Positions 36,012 to 45,527 of a stretch of DNA of 64,000 bases are shown here, in pieces; within the stretch, counting starts at the first letter, position 1, and the number at the start of each line of letters is the position of its first letter. Both the position numbers and the translations under genes were made by a program. The notes under the pieces were generated by a model. It saw only the letters and a program-made list of their open reading frames with translations. It did no database searches and was not told the DNA's origin. The DNA is from Adonisia turfae CCMR0081 (GTDB taxonomy: Bacteria > Cyanobacteriota > Cyanobacteriia > Phormidesmidales > Phormidesmidaceae), in NCBI RefSeq assembly GCF_011009555.1, contig NZ_QXHD01000004.1, positions 4,930,854 through 4,994,853 of the forward strand. Reading direction: 5' to 3'.

Positions 36012-38072
36012 ATGGTGAATCGTCTTGCCCAAAGTCAAAGTCTCTACTTGCGTAAACACGCCGAAAATCCAATTGACTGGTGGCCTTGGTGTGATGACGC
36101 ATTAGAGGCAGCAAGACGTGACAATAAGCCAATTTTTCTGTCGGTGGGCTATTCTAGCTGCCATTGGTGCACGGTAATGGAAGGGGAAGCTTTTTCGGAT
36201 AGTGAAATAGCTACCTATCTCAATGCCAACTTTTTGCCTATCAAGGTTGATCGTGAGGAGCGTCCCGATCTTGATAGCATTTATATGCAAGCCCTTCAGA
36301 TGCTTGTAGGACAAGGAGGCTGGCCGCTCAATATTTTTCTATCTCCTGATGATTTAGTGCCCTTTTATGGAGGCACTTACTTCCCCGTTGAGCCTCGCTA
36401 TGGTCGTCCTGGTTTTTTGAAACTGTTAGAGATTTTGCGCAATCTCTACGATACAGATCAGCCTAAAGTGGGTGCAGTCAAAGCTCAGATTTTAGAAACG
36501 CTACAGCAGTCAACGTTGTTGCCCGCAGACGACAACCTCAGTACAGAGTTGCTAGTCCGTGGATTGGCCACCAGTGTGAAAATCCTGCTTCCATCGGGTC
36601 AAGGCACCAGTTTTCCCATGATTCCCTATGGGCTCAGTGCTTTACGTTCTATTCGTTGGGTGGAGCCCACAGACGAGCTGAATCCTGAGGAAATTTGTCT
36701 GCGTCGAGGAGTGGATATGGCCCTTGGGGGGATATATGACCATGTAGCTGGCGGTTTCCATCGCTACACCGTCGATCCAAATTGGACGGTGCCTCATTTT
36801 GAAAAAATGCTCTATGACAATGGTTTGATCATGGAGTACTTGGCAGATTTATGGAGTCAGGGACATCAGGAACCTGCCTTTGAGAGAGCGGTTGCTGGAA
36901 CTGTTCAATGGCTAAAGCGTGAGATGTGGGCGGGGTATTTCTATGCCGCCCAAGATGCCGACAGTTTTGTCACCCCTAATGACGTTGAACCTGAAGAGGG
37001 GGCGTTTTATGTGTGGCGTGAGACCGAGCTGCGAGAACTTTTAACAGATGCGGAATTTGCTGACCTGAACGCCGACTTTTTTATTTCGGCTGAAGGCAAT
37101 TTTGAGGGTAATATCGTGCTCCAACGGCAGCAGCCTGGAGCGCTTAAGCCAGGGACAGAGTCTGCCTTGCAAAAACTGTTTGCTGTGCGCTACGGTCAAC
37201 CTGCCTTGGCAACCTTTGCACCAGCAATCGATGCTCATGCTGCCAAAAACTCGGCGTGGCCAGGTCGCATTCCCCCTGTCACTGATACCAAAATGATCGT
37301 CGCATGGAATAGCCTGATGATTTCTGGTTTAGCTCGTGCGGCGGCTGTCTTTAACCAGATGGAGTATCTAGATTTAGCGGTTGAAGCAGCTCAGTTTATT
37401 TTAGAAAACCAATGGATAAATGGACGCTTTCATCGGTTGAATTACGATGGGGCCCCTGCTGTATTAGCTCAGGCCGAAGACTATGCCTTATTTATCAAGG
37501 CTCTGTTGGATATTCAGCAAGCTAGTCTTGGGTTGTCGAAGGGTATAGCAGCAGACTGGTTAGCCCATGCCAAGAACATTCAAGCTGAGTTTGACCAATG
37601 GCTTTGGAGTGATGTAGCCAATGGGTATTACAACACGGCTAGCGATGTCAGTGAGAGTTTATTGATCAGAGAACGAAGCTATCAAGATAATGCAACGCCA
37701 GCAGCTAATGGTGTGGCTATTGCCAGCCTGATACGATTATTCTTACTCACTGAAGATTTAACCTATTTAGATCATGCTGAAAAGGCTCTAAAGTCTTTTA
37801 GCATCGTTATGGAGCAGGCGACTAGGGCTTGTCCAACCCTGTTTCAGGCCCTCGACTGGTATCGTCATCACACCCTGGTCAGAACGCATGCAGAGAATGT
37901 CACTAAACTATCGCGTAGTTACTTACCTACCGTTGTTTTAGTGCATCAAAATTTATCGGATGGAGAGGCCGGGTTAGTATGTCGCGGTCTGTCATGTCGT
38001 AAGTCAGCAATGAGTGTTGAAGAAATGATGGAGCAGATTGTTATGAGTCAGCAAAGGGACAAAATTCGCTAG
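36012..38072 (+). CDS. Thioredoxin-domain protein of the DUF255/YyaL (SPATA20) family
   Basis: 686 residues. N-terminal thioredoxin-like DUF255 domain (about 1-165): NRLAQSQSLYLRKHAENPIDW, SSCHWCTVMEGEAFSD with the CxxC, and KVDREERPDLDSIYM. The rest is an (alpha/alpha)6 barrel typical of N-acylglucosamine epimerase/glycosidase-like folds; HFEKMLYDNGLIMEYLA and DADSF are conserved. Function is unknown though the family is found in all kingdoms. Full length. Positioned 62 bp after the lipoprotein gene on the same strand, so possibly cotranscribed. Confidence 0.9.
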   Translation: MVNRLAQSQSLYLRKHAENPIDWWPWCDDALEAARRDNKPIFLSVGYSSCHWCTVMEGEAFSDSEIATYLNANFLPIKVDREERPDLDSIYMQALQMLVGQGGWPLNIFLSPDDLVPFYGGTYFPVEPRYGRPGFLKLLEILRNLYDTDQPKVGAVKAQILETLQQSTLLPADDNLSTELLVRGLATSVKILLPSGQGTSFPMIPYGLSALRSIRWVEPTDELNPEEICLRRGVDMALGGIYDHVAGGFHRYTVDPNWTVPHFEKMLYDNGLIMEYLADLWSQGHQEPAFERAVAGTVQWLKREMWAGYFYAAQDADSFVTPNDVEPEEGAFYVWRETELRELLTDAEFADLNADFFISAEGNFEGNIVLQRQQPGALKPGTESALQKLFAVRYGQPALATFAPAIDAHAAKNSAWPGRIPPVTDTKMIVAWNSLMISGLARAAAVFNQMEYLDLAVEAAQFILENQWINGRFHRLNYDGAPAVLAQAEDYALFIKALLDIQQASLGLSKGIAADWLAHAKNIQAEFDQWLWSDVANGYYNTASDVSESLLIRERSYQDNATPAANGVAIASLIRLFLLTEDLTYLDHAEKALKSFSIVMEQATRACPTLFQALDWYRHHTLVRTHAENVTKLSRSYLPTVVLVHQNLSDGEAGLVCRGLSCRKSAMSVEEMMEQIVMSQQRDKIR

Positions 38073-38106
38073 AGAGAACTATCTGCTGACTAAGGGAAGA
38101 AGTGCT

Positions 38107-39786
38107 TTATTGCTGGATGGGCTGCGATCGCAAACAAATTCCATCTTGAACTAGGGTATGCACCTGCCAGGTAGCATCTGTTTCAGGATAATCACTGCGG
38201 TAATGCCCACCGCGACTTTCAGTGCGAAACAGGGCGCTTTCAAGCACTAATTTGGCCACGGTTAATAGATTGCGAGTTTCTGCCCAAAGACGGAGTATTG
38301 TGAAATCTAGCGTTGCAGGGAGCGTATGATTTTTCTGTTCGTTCACCCTGTTTACTATCTGTGTCAGCGGTAATGCGTCGAACTCGGTTTTCCATTGTTC
38401 TAGCTGATCCAGTGCCGCATTCATTTGGTTGGCTTCACGGGCAATGCCTGCACTTTGCCACACCAATTGCCCAATGGCTGTTCGATGTTGCTGGAGCCAA
38501 CTAGCAACCTCATCTAAATCCGGGGGCGTGGTTAATTCATCACTAGCAGCACTATCGCTTTGAGATAAATCTGCTAGTGGTTGTGGTGTAATGTCCTTCA
38601 GCTGTGCTCCAAATACCAAACATTCCAGTAATGAATTACTAGCTAATCGATTAGCACCATGTACACCCGTGCTGGCATTTTCACCAACGGCATAGAGGCG
38701 AGGTATGGTCGTTTGACTACCAAGGTTAGTGATTATTCCGCCCATCCAGTAGTGGGCTGCAGGTGAGACGGGAATCGGCGTTTCAAAGACGTTAATACCT
38801 GCCCATTTTTGACATTTGCGAATGATATTGGGAAACCGATGGTTCACTCGCTCTGGGGCAATCACCCTCAGATCCAGATACACCACAGACTCATCTGGAT
38901 GTCTCTGAAGATGATTAAAAATAGCTCGACTGACCACATCTCTGGGGGCTAATTCGCCGTCAGGATGATAGTCAAAGGCAAACCGACGGCCATGAATATC
39001 AATCAAATGTGCGCCTTCTCCCCTGACAGCCTCACTAATGAGAAAGCGAGGAGCCCCTGCTTGGGTTAAGGCTGTGGGATGAAATTGCATAAATTCCAAA
39101 TCCCGTAGGGTGGCTCCCGCTCGCCAGGCCATGGCCACACCATCCCCTGTGCTGGCAGTGGGATTGGTCGTTTGTGAATAGATTTGGCCACCGCCACCTG
39201 TGGCTAGAACGACGGCGTTAGCCTTTACCAACTTTAGTTGTTGACTGTGGACCAGCTGTACACCAAGGCATTCTCCCTGATGCATCCATAGGTCTAATGC
39301 TAGGGCTTGGTTAAAGACGTGGATATTTGGGCGTTGGAGTACTTGATCTGCCAGTGTGGTGACTACGGCTCGTCCAGTGGTATCGGCGGCATGTAACACT
39401 CGACGCCGAGAATGGGCCGCCTCTAGGGTCATTGCTAGCTGCTCGCCTTTGCGATCAAATGCCACACCCATTTGGGTCAGGTGCTGAATACATTCCCCTG
39501 CCTGTCTAACTAGCACGTCTACGGCTTGGCGCTCGCATAGACCAACGCCAGCTTTGAGAGTATCGGCAATGTGGAGTTCTGGGGCATCGTCAGGTGCGAT
39601 CGCAGCGGCAATTCCTCCCTGTGCCCAGTCGCTGGCGGAGATAGACAGCGTATCTTTTGTGATTAAGCCTACTTGGAGCGTTGCGGGTAAACAAAGGGCT
39701 GAATACAGGCCAGCAGCTCCACCACCGACGACTAAAACATCAAACTGTGATGGCAACGCAGCATAGGACGAAGAGGAGTGCACCAA
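38107..39786 (-). CDS. nadB: L-aspartate oxidase
   Basis: 559 residues. First enzyme of de novo NAD synthesis: oxidises L-aspartate to iminoaspartate with FAD. Seen: dinucleotide-binding FDVLVVGGGAAGLYSALCLP at the N-terminus, SDWAQGGIAAAIAPDD, the flavin-contact MQFHPTAL near residue 235, EAVRGEGA, and HYWMGGI near 345. C-terminal helical domain with RESRGGHYRSDYPE-type sequence present (TESRGGHYRSDYPETD). Downstream of psbU on the same strand but separated from it by a terminator. Confidence 0.93.
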   Translation of the reverse strand: MVHSSSSYAALPSQFDVLVVGGGAAGLYSALCLPATLQVGLITKDTLSISASDWAQGGIAAAIAPDDAPELHIADTLKAGVGLCERQAVDVLVRQAGECIQHLTQMGVAFDRKGEQLAMTLEAAHSRRRVLHAADTTGRAVVTTLADQVLQRPNIHVFNQALALDLWMHQGECLGVQLVHSQQLKLVKANAVVLATGGGGQIYSQTTNPTASTGDGVAMAWRAGATLRDLEFMQFHPTALTQAGAPRFLISEAVRGEGAHLIDIHGRRFAFDYHPDGELAPRDVVSRAIFNHLQRHPDESVVYLDLRVIAPERVNHRFPNIIRKCQKWAGINVFETPIPVSPAAHYWMGGIITNLGSQTTIPRLYAVGENASTGVHGANRLASNSLLECLVFGAQLKDITPQPLADLSQSDSAASDELTTPPDLDEVASWLQQHRTAIGQLVWQSAGIAREANQMNAALDQLEQWKTEFDALPLTQIVNRVNEQKNHTLPATLDFTILRLWAETRNLLTVAKLVLESALFRTESRGGHYRSDYPETDATWQVHTLVQDGICLRSQPIQQ

Positions 39787-39838
39787 TAAAAATTGCTCCT
39801 GACAGAGGGATTAAACCACTCTATCAAGAGCAATGATA
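39787..39838 (-). terminator. Rho-independent terminator of psbU
   Basis: Read on the minus strand: ATTGCTC arm, extended by TGATAGAG pairing imperfectly with CTCTGTCA, closing arm GAGCAAT, then TTTTTATT. It ends psbU transcripts just before nadB, whose start lies inside the same short gap. Confidence 0.6.
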
Positions 39839-39905
39839 GATAAAGACAATACCAGGGAATTGAAATTTTGAGATTTACCCAATATTCAAGTCTGGGAATG
39901 CTTGC

Positions 39906-40322
39906 TTACTTGTAAGCACCATTGTTGTAACGGTCGTCACCTTCCACTAGCGCAGGGTTAGGTGGAGAGATAGTAAATATGTCCATGTTCTCTTGAATCC
40001 GTGATTTCTCAACATCACTAAGTCCAGGGATTTCTAAGATATCCTCCAGGTTCTCGTAGGGAGCATTCCGAATGATTTTGCCTGCAATCGTCGGAAATAG
40101 GCCCCGATACTTCCTAAACGCTGCAACGTTAGTGTTATTCACATCAAGCTTATAGCCATACTCTGTAGCCAGCTTGTCATCCACTGCGTTGCGAGGTAAG
40201 TTAGCTTCTGCCAGAAACACCGTACCGCCATTCAACATATTGGCTACTGCGGGCTGAGCATCGCTCACCAAAGTACCAAATACCAGTCCAAGCGCCATTA
40301 ATAGGCCAAAGAATTGTTTCAT
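39906..40322 (-). CDS. psbU: Photosystem II extrinsic protein PsbU (12 kDa)
   Basis: 138 residues: signal peptide of about 40 residues with a lumen-targeting cleavage near PAVAN, then the mature PsbU. Characteristic stretches: LPRNAVDDKLATEYGYKLDVNNTNVAAFRKYRGLFPTIAG (two pieces), and the helix-hairpin-helix-like NAPYENLEDILEIPGLSD. It stabilises the oxygen-evolving cluster on the lumenal side of photosystem II in cyanobacteria. Strong purine RBS (GGCGGAGAG) right before the ATG. Confidence 0.95.
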   Translation of the reverse strand: MKQFFGLLMALGLVFGTLVSDAQPAVANMLNGGTVFLAEANLPRNAVDDKLATEYGYKLDVNNTNVAAFRKYRGLFPTIAGKIIRNAPYENLEDILEIPGLSDVEKSRIQENMDIFTISPPNPALVEGDDRYNNGAYK

Positions 40323-40452
40323 CTCTCCGCCGGATTTATTTAAATCTCATACACAGCATTAATGAGCAGCCTATCACTTTCGCTGTGCCAATGTTGAGTA
40401 ATGGTGATAATCCTTTGCGGACCGTTACGCAAATGCTCACCTGAGCCCTAAT

Positions 40453-41496
40453 TTAGGATGACTGCACAGACGAGGATTTTATTGGAACTGAGGATTTGCG
40501 ATCGTAACTGATCAAAAATCTATCCAAGTCTGAAAACGTGCATGCATAGGTCGTTAACGGTTTGTCATAACCCTTTAACAAAGCTGAATAGCGCTTAAAT
40601 GTTTGTTCGTTGGCTCCCAGCTTACTCAAGTACTTATAAGTTTCTGCCCCCAGCGCTACATCTAGGCCTAGCTGTTTGGTGGAGCTTTCAAAGCGGAAGG
40701 CCGCATTGACGGTGTCACCTAGGGCCGTGTAGTCAGGACGGTCTCCTGTACCTGTATTACCTACGACTGCATAGCCAGTGTTCACACCAGCTCCCACCCG
40801 TAACGGGAAAGGGAGGGGAAATTGCTTATGAAGCTGACGCGTCATCTCATTCAGTGCACTAATGGCGCGGCTGATTTTCAACATTTCCTCAGCTTCTACC
40901 GCCTGGGTGCCATGAATCCAAACGGCCATCACAGCATCACCAATGTATTTATCGACCCAACTACCGTACTCGCCAATGATGTTGCCAGCATGACGGAACC
41001 AGGTGCCGATGACTTCTGATAAAATCTTTTCATCGATCTGCCGGGTCATGACTGTGAAGTCTCGGATGTCGACCACCATGACCGAAATCAAACGACGCAC
41101 GTGCAGTGTAGCGGTTGCGGTAGAGTCGTGTGAGCTCAGTGAGTTATTACTATTGGTGTTAACGGGTTCTGGTGCAGGACAATAGAATTGCAATTCAGTC
41201 TGCCCAAAGGTTAGAGCATCCCCATTCCGTAGGGTAACTGGCACACTGACTCGACGGCCATTCACAAATGAGCCATTGCGGCTACCTAAGTCGATCAAAT
41301 AGAATTCTCCGCTTTCCATAAATTGCAGCATTGCATGGTTGCGGGAAATCCAGCGATCGGGCAGAACAAAATTATTATCGTCGCTGCGGCCAATAGTCCA
41401 ACAACTATTACCCATCAACGATAAGTGACGTTGACCTGAGTCTGTTTTTAGGACCAGGTAAGGTCCAACTTGAGGGGTCTTTTCAGGGAATAACAC
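40453..41496 (-). CDS. FHA domain-adenylate cyclase (class III)
   Basis: 347 residues. FHA phosphopeptide-binding domain at about 25-110 (WTIGRSDDNNFVLPDRWISRNHAMLQ, DLGSRNGSFVNGRRV). Class III cyclase domain at about 140-325: VVDIRDFTVM and DKYIGDAVMAVW carry the two metal-binding Asp, the Lys of DKYIGD is the adenine-specifying residue, RPDYTALGDTVNAAFRFE contains the second specificity Asp and the transition-state Asn and Arg. All catalytic residues are intact, so it should make cAMP. The FHA domain suggests input from a Ser/Thr kinase. Confidence 0.9.
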   Translation of the reverse strand: MLFPEKTPQVGPYLVLKTDSGQRHLSLMGNSCWTIGRSDDNNFVLPDRWISRNHAMLQFMESGEFYLIDLGSRNGSFVNGRRVSVPVTLRNGDALTFGQTELQFYCPAPEPVNTNSNNSLSSHDSTATATLHVRRLISVMVVDIRDFTVMTRQIDEKILSEVIGTWFRHAGNIIGEYGSWVDKYIGDAVMAVWIHGTQAVEAEEMLKISRAISALNEMTRQLHKQFPLPFPLRVGAGVNTGYAVVGNTGTGDRPDYTALGDTVNAAFRFESSTKQLGLDVALGAETYKYLSKLGANEQTFKRYSALLKGYDKPLTTYACTFSDLDRFLISYDRKSSVPIKSSSVQSS

Positions 41497-41782
41497 TATA
41501 CCTCGACGCTTCGAGTCAGCTATGTCCTATACCTTAACGCTACTGCTCCTAACAGCACTATAGCCTTTGTGCTTATTTATTATGCATTACATACACAATA
41601 CTGCTGATCCTAAGGATTCATGGTCAAAGCTTCATACGTTATCTAGATCTTCAACGCTAAGGCTAATTTTTCTAAGTCCCCACCAGGTGCCTAGATTCGA
41701 ATAATCTTGCTTATTTGTCAAGAAAGTCACGCCGTTTAGCGGTAAGGCTCTTGCAGACAAGCTTATGGGGCCTCTTACTTAT

Positions 41783-42484
41783 TTATGCCAGGATTGCCGC
41801 AAGTAGGAATAGCGCATCTACCAGAATTGTGCTTAGCACTGCCCCAGCGAATGCCCACCAATGGGTTTGGTTAGATTTGAGTGCTAGGGTGCCAACACAG
41901 ATAAGTGCTATGAGCAATGCCAACGCCCTGGCGACAGCAATAGGGTTTTCAATCTGTAGTAGAGCTGCCTGCAAAACATTACCTGCCTCTGTGGGTTCCA
42001 CGGTCATGGCTTGTCGCCAATAGGGAATTAGATTGACCCAGTAGAAATAAAGATCCGTAATAGCAGTACCCAGTAAAGACCCTACATAAAAATAACTGCC
42101 AATCTTAAGGCGAGTCTGGCTGATTAAAATAATGACGATGGGTAACCCAATGGCTTCAACGGGTAAGTGGACATAGGGATTTTCCCTCAGCCATCCCCAG
42201 TAAAGGCTGCCAGCGAGCCATGTCCAGGAAAACCCAATTGCCAAGTCTCCCCAGAGTTTGTATGTGTGCTGACGCAGGGCATAGATCCCACCGAATAGCC
42301 AAATAAAGGTCATTAATAAGCTCACCCAAGGCTGAAACCGCACAAGGGGGGCTTGAAAAAAAACGGGCACACTGACCAAGAAAGCAGATGCTAGGAATGC
42401 AGGTAACCGATGAGCTGCATGCTCATCAGAACGTAGCGTTAGTTGTTCAGTGAGTTGGGTTTGAGGTGAAGTTTCGGATAGCAA
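41783..42484 (-). CDS. DUF3120 membrane protein
   Basis: 233 residues with about six or seven membrane helices and conserved aromatic stretches (LGDLAIGFSWTWLAGSLYWGW-like, FYVGSLLGTAITDLYFYWVNLIPYW). It matches DUF3120, found in cyanobacteria. Function unknown. The start at 42484 gives a soluble 24-residue N-terminus before the first helix. Confidence 0.83.
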   Translation of the reverse strand: MLSETSPQTQLTEQLTLRSDEHAAHRLPAFLASAFLVSVPVFFQAPLVRFQPWVSLLMTFIWLFGGIYALRQHTYKLWGDLAIGFSWTWLAGSLYWGWLRENPYVHLPVEAIGLPIVIILISQTRLKIGSYFYVGSLLGTAITDLYFYWVNLIPYWRQAMTVEPTEAGNVLQAALLQIENPIAVARALALLIALICVGTLALKSNQTHWWAFAGAVLSTILVDALFLLAAILA

Positions 42485-42990
42485 TACTTCCTGATGAATT
42501 CAATTGAATTCTGAGAGAGGTTAATTATTGTTAACATAACATGTCAATTGAGCCACTCAGGAACCGTAGCCTCGTAAATGGCGACCTAGATAATATTGCA
42601 GTATGTAAATTTTTAGGGAGAACCCAATTAAAAATTGCTGATAAGGAATTTTCAGTTCTGATTTGTCTTGCCAGCATGTACCTTAGCGAGCATTGGATAT
42701 ATCTTTGCTAAACTTCAGATTTTCTTTGGGTTGCTGCTTAGCTGAGGATCATGCTTCAGTCTATGAGCGGTTTGTCTGTTGATACATACTTGCGACTGCC
42801 TGCCGAGGGTTTTGTGGTGCACCCATACCGACATTCTTAATTTCAGTGCAGTTGGATTCCAAAGTGCTGATATGGCGCATCAGTAAAAGCTTGTCGAGGT
42901 AGTCCGGATGTAGTTGTGAATGGTTCGTGTCCTATAGGAGTGGTCTGCGCTAGACCTAATTGATAAAGTTCGAGCTTTGGAGCATTTTTC
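42485..42990. other. Intergenic region upstream of uppP
   Basis: 506 bp between divergent DUF3120 and uppP genes. A 29-codon frame at 42751-42840 is not convincing. I see no strong hairpin. Confidence 0.35.
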
Positions 42991-43896
42991 ATGTTTGTTT
43001 GCCAATTATTTGAGCTTTTGGCCCAAGCACCTACGAGTCAAGCAGCGCAAATTAACCTGTTTCAAGCCATTGTGATTGGCATTGTGCAGGGACTGACGGA
43101 GTTTTTGCCTATTAGTAGTACCGCTCACGTCAAAATTGTGCCTGTAACGCTAGGTTGGGGCGATCCTGGTGTGGCATTTACGGCTGTGATTCAGCTTGGT
43201 AGTTTAGCTGCAATCTTGTGGTACTTCTGGGATGATTTGACCAAAGTGACTCGCAATACGATCAAGGCGGCCATTGCAAAGCGCTATCAGTCTTCAGATT
43301 TTCGTTTGGGGTTAGGTATAATTCTGGGCTCGATTCCGATCGTATTGTGTGGCCTAATCATCAAGCTGTTTTTTGAAACGCAGTACGAGACGTCAGTGAT
43401 TCGGAGTACCCAAGCGATCGCAATTACATCTATTGTGATGGCCGTCCTTTTGGGCATTGCTGAAAAGGTAGGCTCTCGTAAGCGCAAGTTTGAGAAGTTA
43501 GACCTCTGGGATGGCGTTGGCGTTGGCATCGGTCAGGCCCTGGCCCTGGTTCCTGGTGTATCTCGTTCAGGTTCAACGCTAACAGCCGGTTTGTTTTTAG
43601 GTCTGGAGCGAGATACGGCAGCACGCTTTTCGTTTTTGCTAGGGACACCAGCTATTTTGCTGTCTGGTCTAGTAGAACTTAAGGGGTTGCTGGATGAGAT
43701 GGCGACAGTGGGCGATGCAAGTTTGGTGCCCCTGGTCGGTGGCTTGATTGCGGCGGTGATTTCTTCGTATCTTGCGATCGCATGGCTAATTCAATTTCTA
43801 AGGCGCAATAGTACCTGGGTTTTTGTTTGGTATCGCCTGGCCTTTGGCGTCGCTATTTTAATTGGATTAGCTACTAAGACTATTCAAAACGTTTAG
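42991..43896 (+). CDS. uppP: Undecaprenyl-diphosphate phosphatase (BacA/UppP family)
   Basis: 301 residues, about eight membrane helices. Catalytic motifs: GIVQGLTEFLPISSTAHV near residue 30 with the conserved Glu and Ser, and PGVSRSGSTL near residue 190 with the essential Arg. It dephosphorylates undecaprenyl diphosphate so the lipid carrier can be reused for cell-wall synthesis; uppS at 11.7 kb makes the same lipid. Bacitracin resistance is a known side effect of the family. Confidence 0.94.
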   Translation: MFVCQLFELLAQAPTSQAAQINLFQAIVIGIVQGLTEFLPISSTAHVKIVPVTLGWGDPGVAFTAVIQLGSLAAILWYFWDDLTKVTRNTIKAAIAKRYQSSDFRLGLGIILGSIPIVLCGLIIKLFFETQYETSVIRSTQAIAITSIVMAVLLGIAEKVGSRKRKFEKLDLWDGVGVGIGQALALVPGVSRSGSTLTAGLFLGLERDTAARFSFLLGTPAILLSGLVELKGLLDEMATVGDASLVPLVGGLIAAVISSYLAIAWLIQFLRRNSTWVFVWYRLAFGVAILIGLATKTIQNV

Positions 43897-43974
43897 GGCG
43901 TTTTTGCTTTTATTTATTCCCACAATAGGTGGTTTCCCTAAGTATTATGGATTAATTGTCTAGCCCGATGGTTT

Positions 43975-45336
43975 ATGCGTAGTGCGTCTATCCAACCGGC
44001 TGTCGTTACCAGTGTTCTCAGTGATTCTATTGCTGAAGCTATTGGCTTTGAGCCTGGCGATCGGTTGGTTTCGATCAATGGTGATCGTCCCCGTGATTTA
44101 ATTGACTATCGATTTCTTTGCTCGGATGAATGGTTGACCCTGGAAGTATTAGACGCCGCCGGGGATAGCCACACCGTTGAGATTGAAAAGGAGTATGACG
44201 AAGATCTGGGCCTGGAATTTGAAAGTGCTCTCTTTGACAACCTGATCCAGTGCAATAATCGTTGCCCTTTTTGTTTTATTGACCAGCAACCTCCTGGTAA
44301 GCGAGACACTTTATACCTGAAAGATGATGATTATCGCCTTAGTTTTCTGTACGGTAGTTATCTGACACTGACCAATCTGCCTCCCTCAGAATGGGAACGG
44401 ATTGCACGTTTGCGTTTGTCTCCGTTGTACGTTTCGGTCCATGCCACCGAACCAGAACTGCGTCAGCGCTTACTGAAGAATTCTCGTGCTGGCTTACTTT
44501 TAGAGCAGCTCAAATGGTTTCAAGAGAACCGTCTACAAATCCACGCACAGGTGGTTGTTTGTCCTGGCATTAATGATGGTCCACATTTAGAGCGCACGTT
44601 GCGTGATTTAGCTCAATTTCATGTTGGTGATACCCCTGCTGTTGCTTCAGCCGCTGTTGTTCCAGTTGGGCTTACTCAGTTTCGTCCAACAGAAGACGAG
44701 CTCATCCCTGTCAACACCGCTAAAGCTAATGAGGTGATTGAGCAGGTCACACAGCTACAGTCTGAATTCAAAGACACCTTGGGCTCTACATTTGCCTGGC
44801 TGGCAGACGAATGGTTTTTAATTGCACGACGTAGCTTGCCACCAGAGTCTCACTATGAGGCCTATCCCCAAATTGGCAACGGTGTAGGGTCTATTCGTTT
44901 ATTTCTGAAGCAGTTTGAGGCAGCAGCTCAGAAATTGCCTGAATCTATCAATACCTCTAAACATCTAACCTGGGTGGTTGGTAACGCTGTTGAAAAGGCG
45001 TTTGAGCCCATTTTGGAACGAATCAACCAGGTAAGGGGGCTAACAGTTACTATGGCGGCTCTAAACAGTGAGTATTGGGGACAGGAGATTACTGTTACTG
45101 GCTTACTGACGGGTTACGATATTTTAGAAAAGCTAAAGGAACGCAACTTAGGGGATGGAGTGTTACTGCCGTCTTTGATGTTGAAGCGGGGACAGCATGC
45201 TACACCTGAGAACACATATTTCCTAGATGATCTGTCCTTATCGGAGCTAAGTCATCATCTTCAGTGTCCTGTCTGGCCAGTGGACGATATTACCGAGTTA
45301 TTAGCGGCCTGTGCCACTCCAGATTGCACCGATTAG
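43975..45336 (+). CDS. TIGR03279-type putative FeS oxidoreductase (PDZ, radical-SAM-like, DUF512)
   Basis: 453 residues. N-terminal PDZ-like segment (SIAEAIGFEPGDRLVSINGDRPRDLIDYRF), then a Cys cluster CNNRCPFCFIDQQPPGKRDT near residue 90 that resembles a CxxxCxxC iron-sulfur site, followed by LKDDDYRLSFLYGSYLTLTN, and a DUF512 C-terminal part (QFRPTEDELIPV; GYDILEKLKERNLGDGVLLPSLML). The family is universal in cyanobacteria and has relatives near der/engA in Firmicutes. Reaction unknown. Downstream of uppP by 78 bp. Confidence 0.88.
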   Translation: MRSASIQPAVVTSVLSDSIAEAIGFEPGDRLVSINGDRPRDLIDYRFLCSDEWLTLEVLDAAGDSHTVEIEKEYDEDLGLEFESALFDNLIQCNNRCPFCFIDQQPPGKRDTLYLKDDDYRLSFLYGSYLTLTNLPPSEWERIARLRLSPLYVSVHATEPELRQRLLKNSRAGLLLEQLKWFQENRLQIHAQVVVCPGINDGPHLERTLRDLAQFHVGDTPAVASAAVVPVGLTQFRPTEDELIPVNTAKANEVIEQVTQLQSEFKDTLGSTFAWLADEWFLIARRSLPPESHYEAYPQIGNGVGSIRLFLKQFEAAAQKLPESINTSKHLTWVVGNAVEKAFEPILERINQVRGLTVTMAALNSEYWGQEITVTGLLTGYDILEKLKERNLGDGVLLPSLMLKRGQHATPENTYFLDDLSLSELSHHLQCPVWPVDDITELLAACATPDCTD

Positions 45337-45527
45337 CTCTAAGCTTTAATTCTCTCAATTATGACGATTGTCAGCTTGTAAGTCTGATTCAATTGCTATT
45401 GAATGAGAATTTCTTAATGAATGGGCGGCCTTGGGCTCGATTGCTTGTATATCTGTGTAAGCTGCTTGAAAAACGAGCTTGTGTACGAATTTACTAAATT
45501 TATTAGCTACCAACTGACGCAAACACT

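Noticed and set aside
42751-42840. 29-codon plus-strand frame MLQSMSGLSVDTYLRL upstream of uppP.
   Set aside because: Short, no hydrophobic or conserved features, ends 150 bp before uppP; could not support it as a leader peptide.
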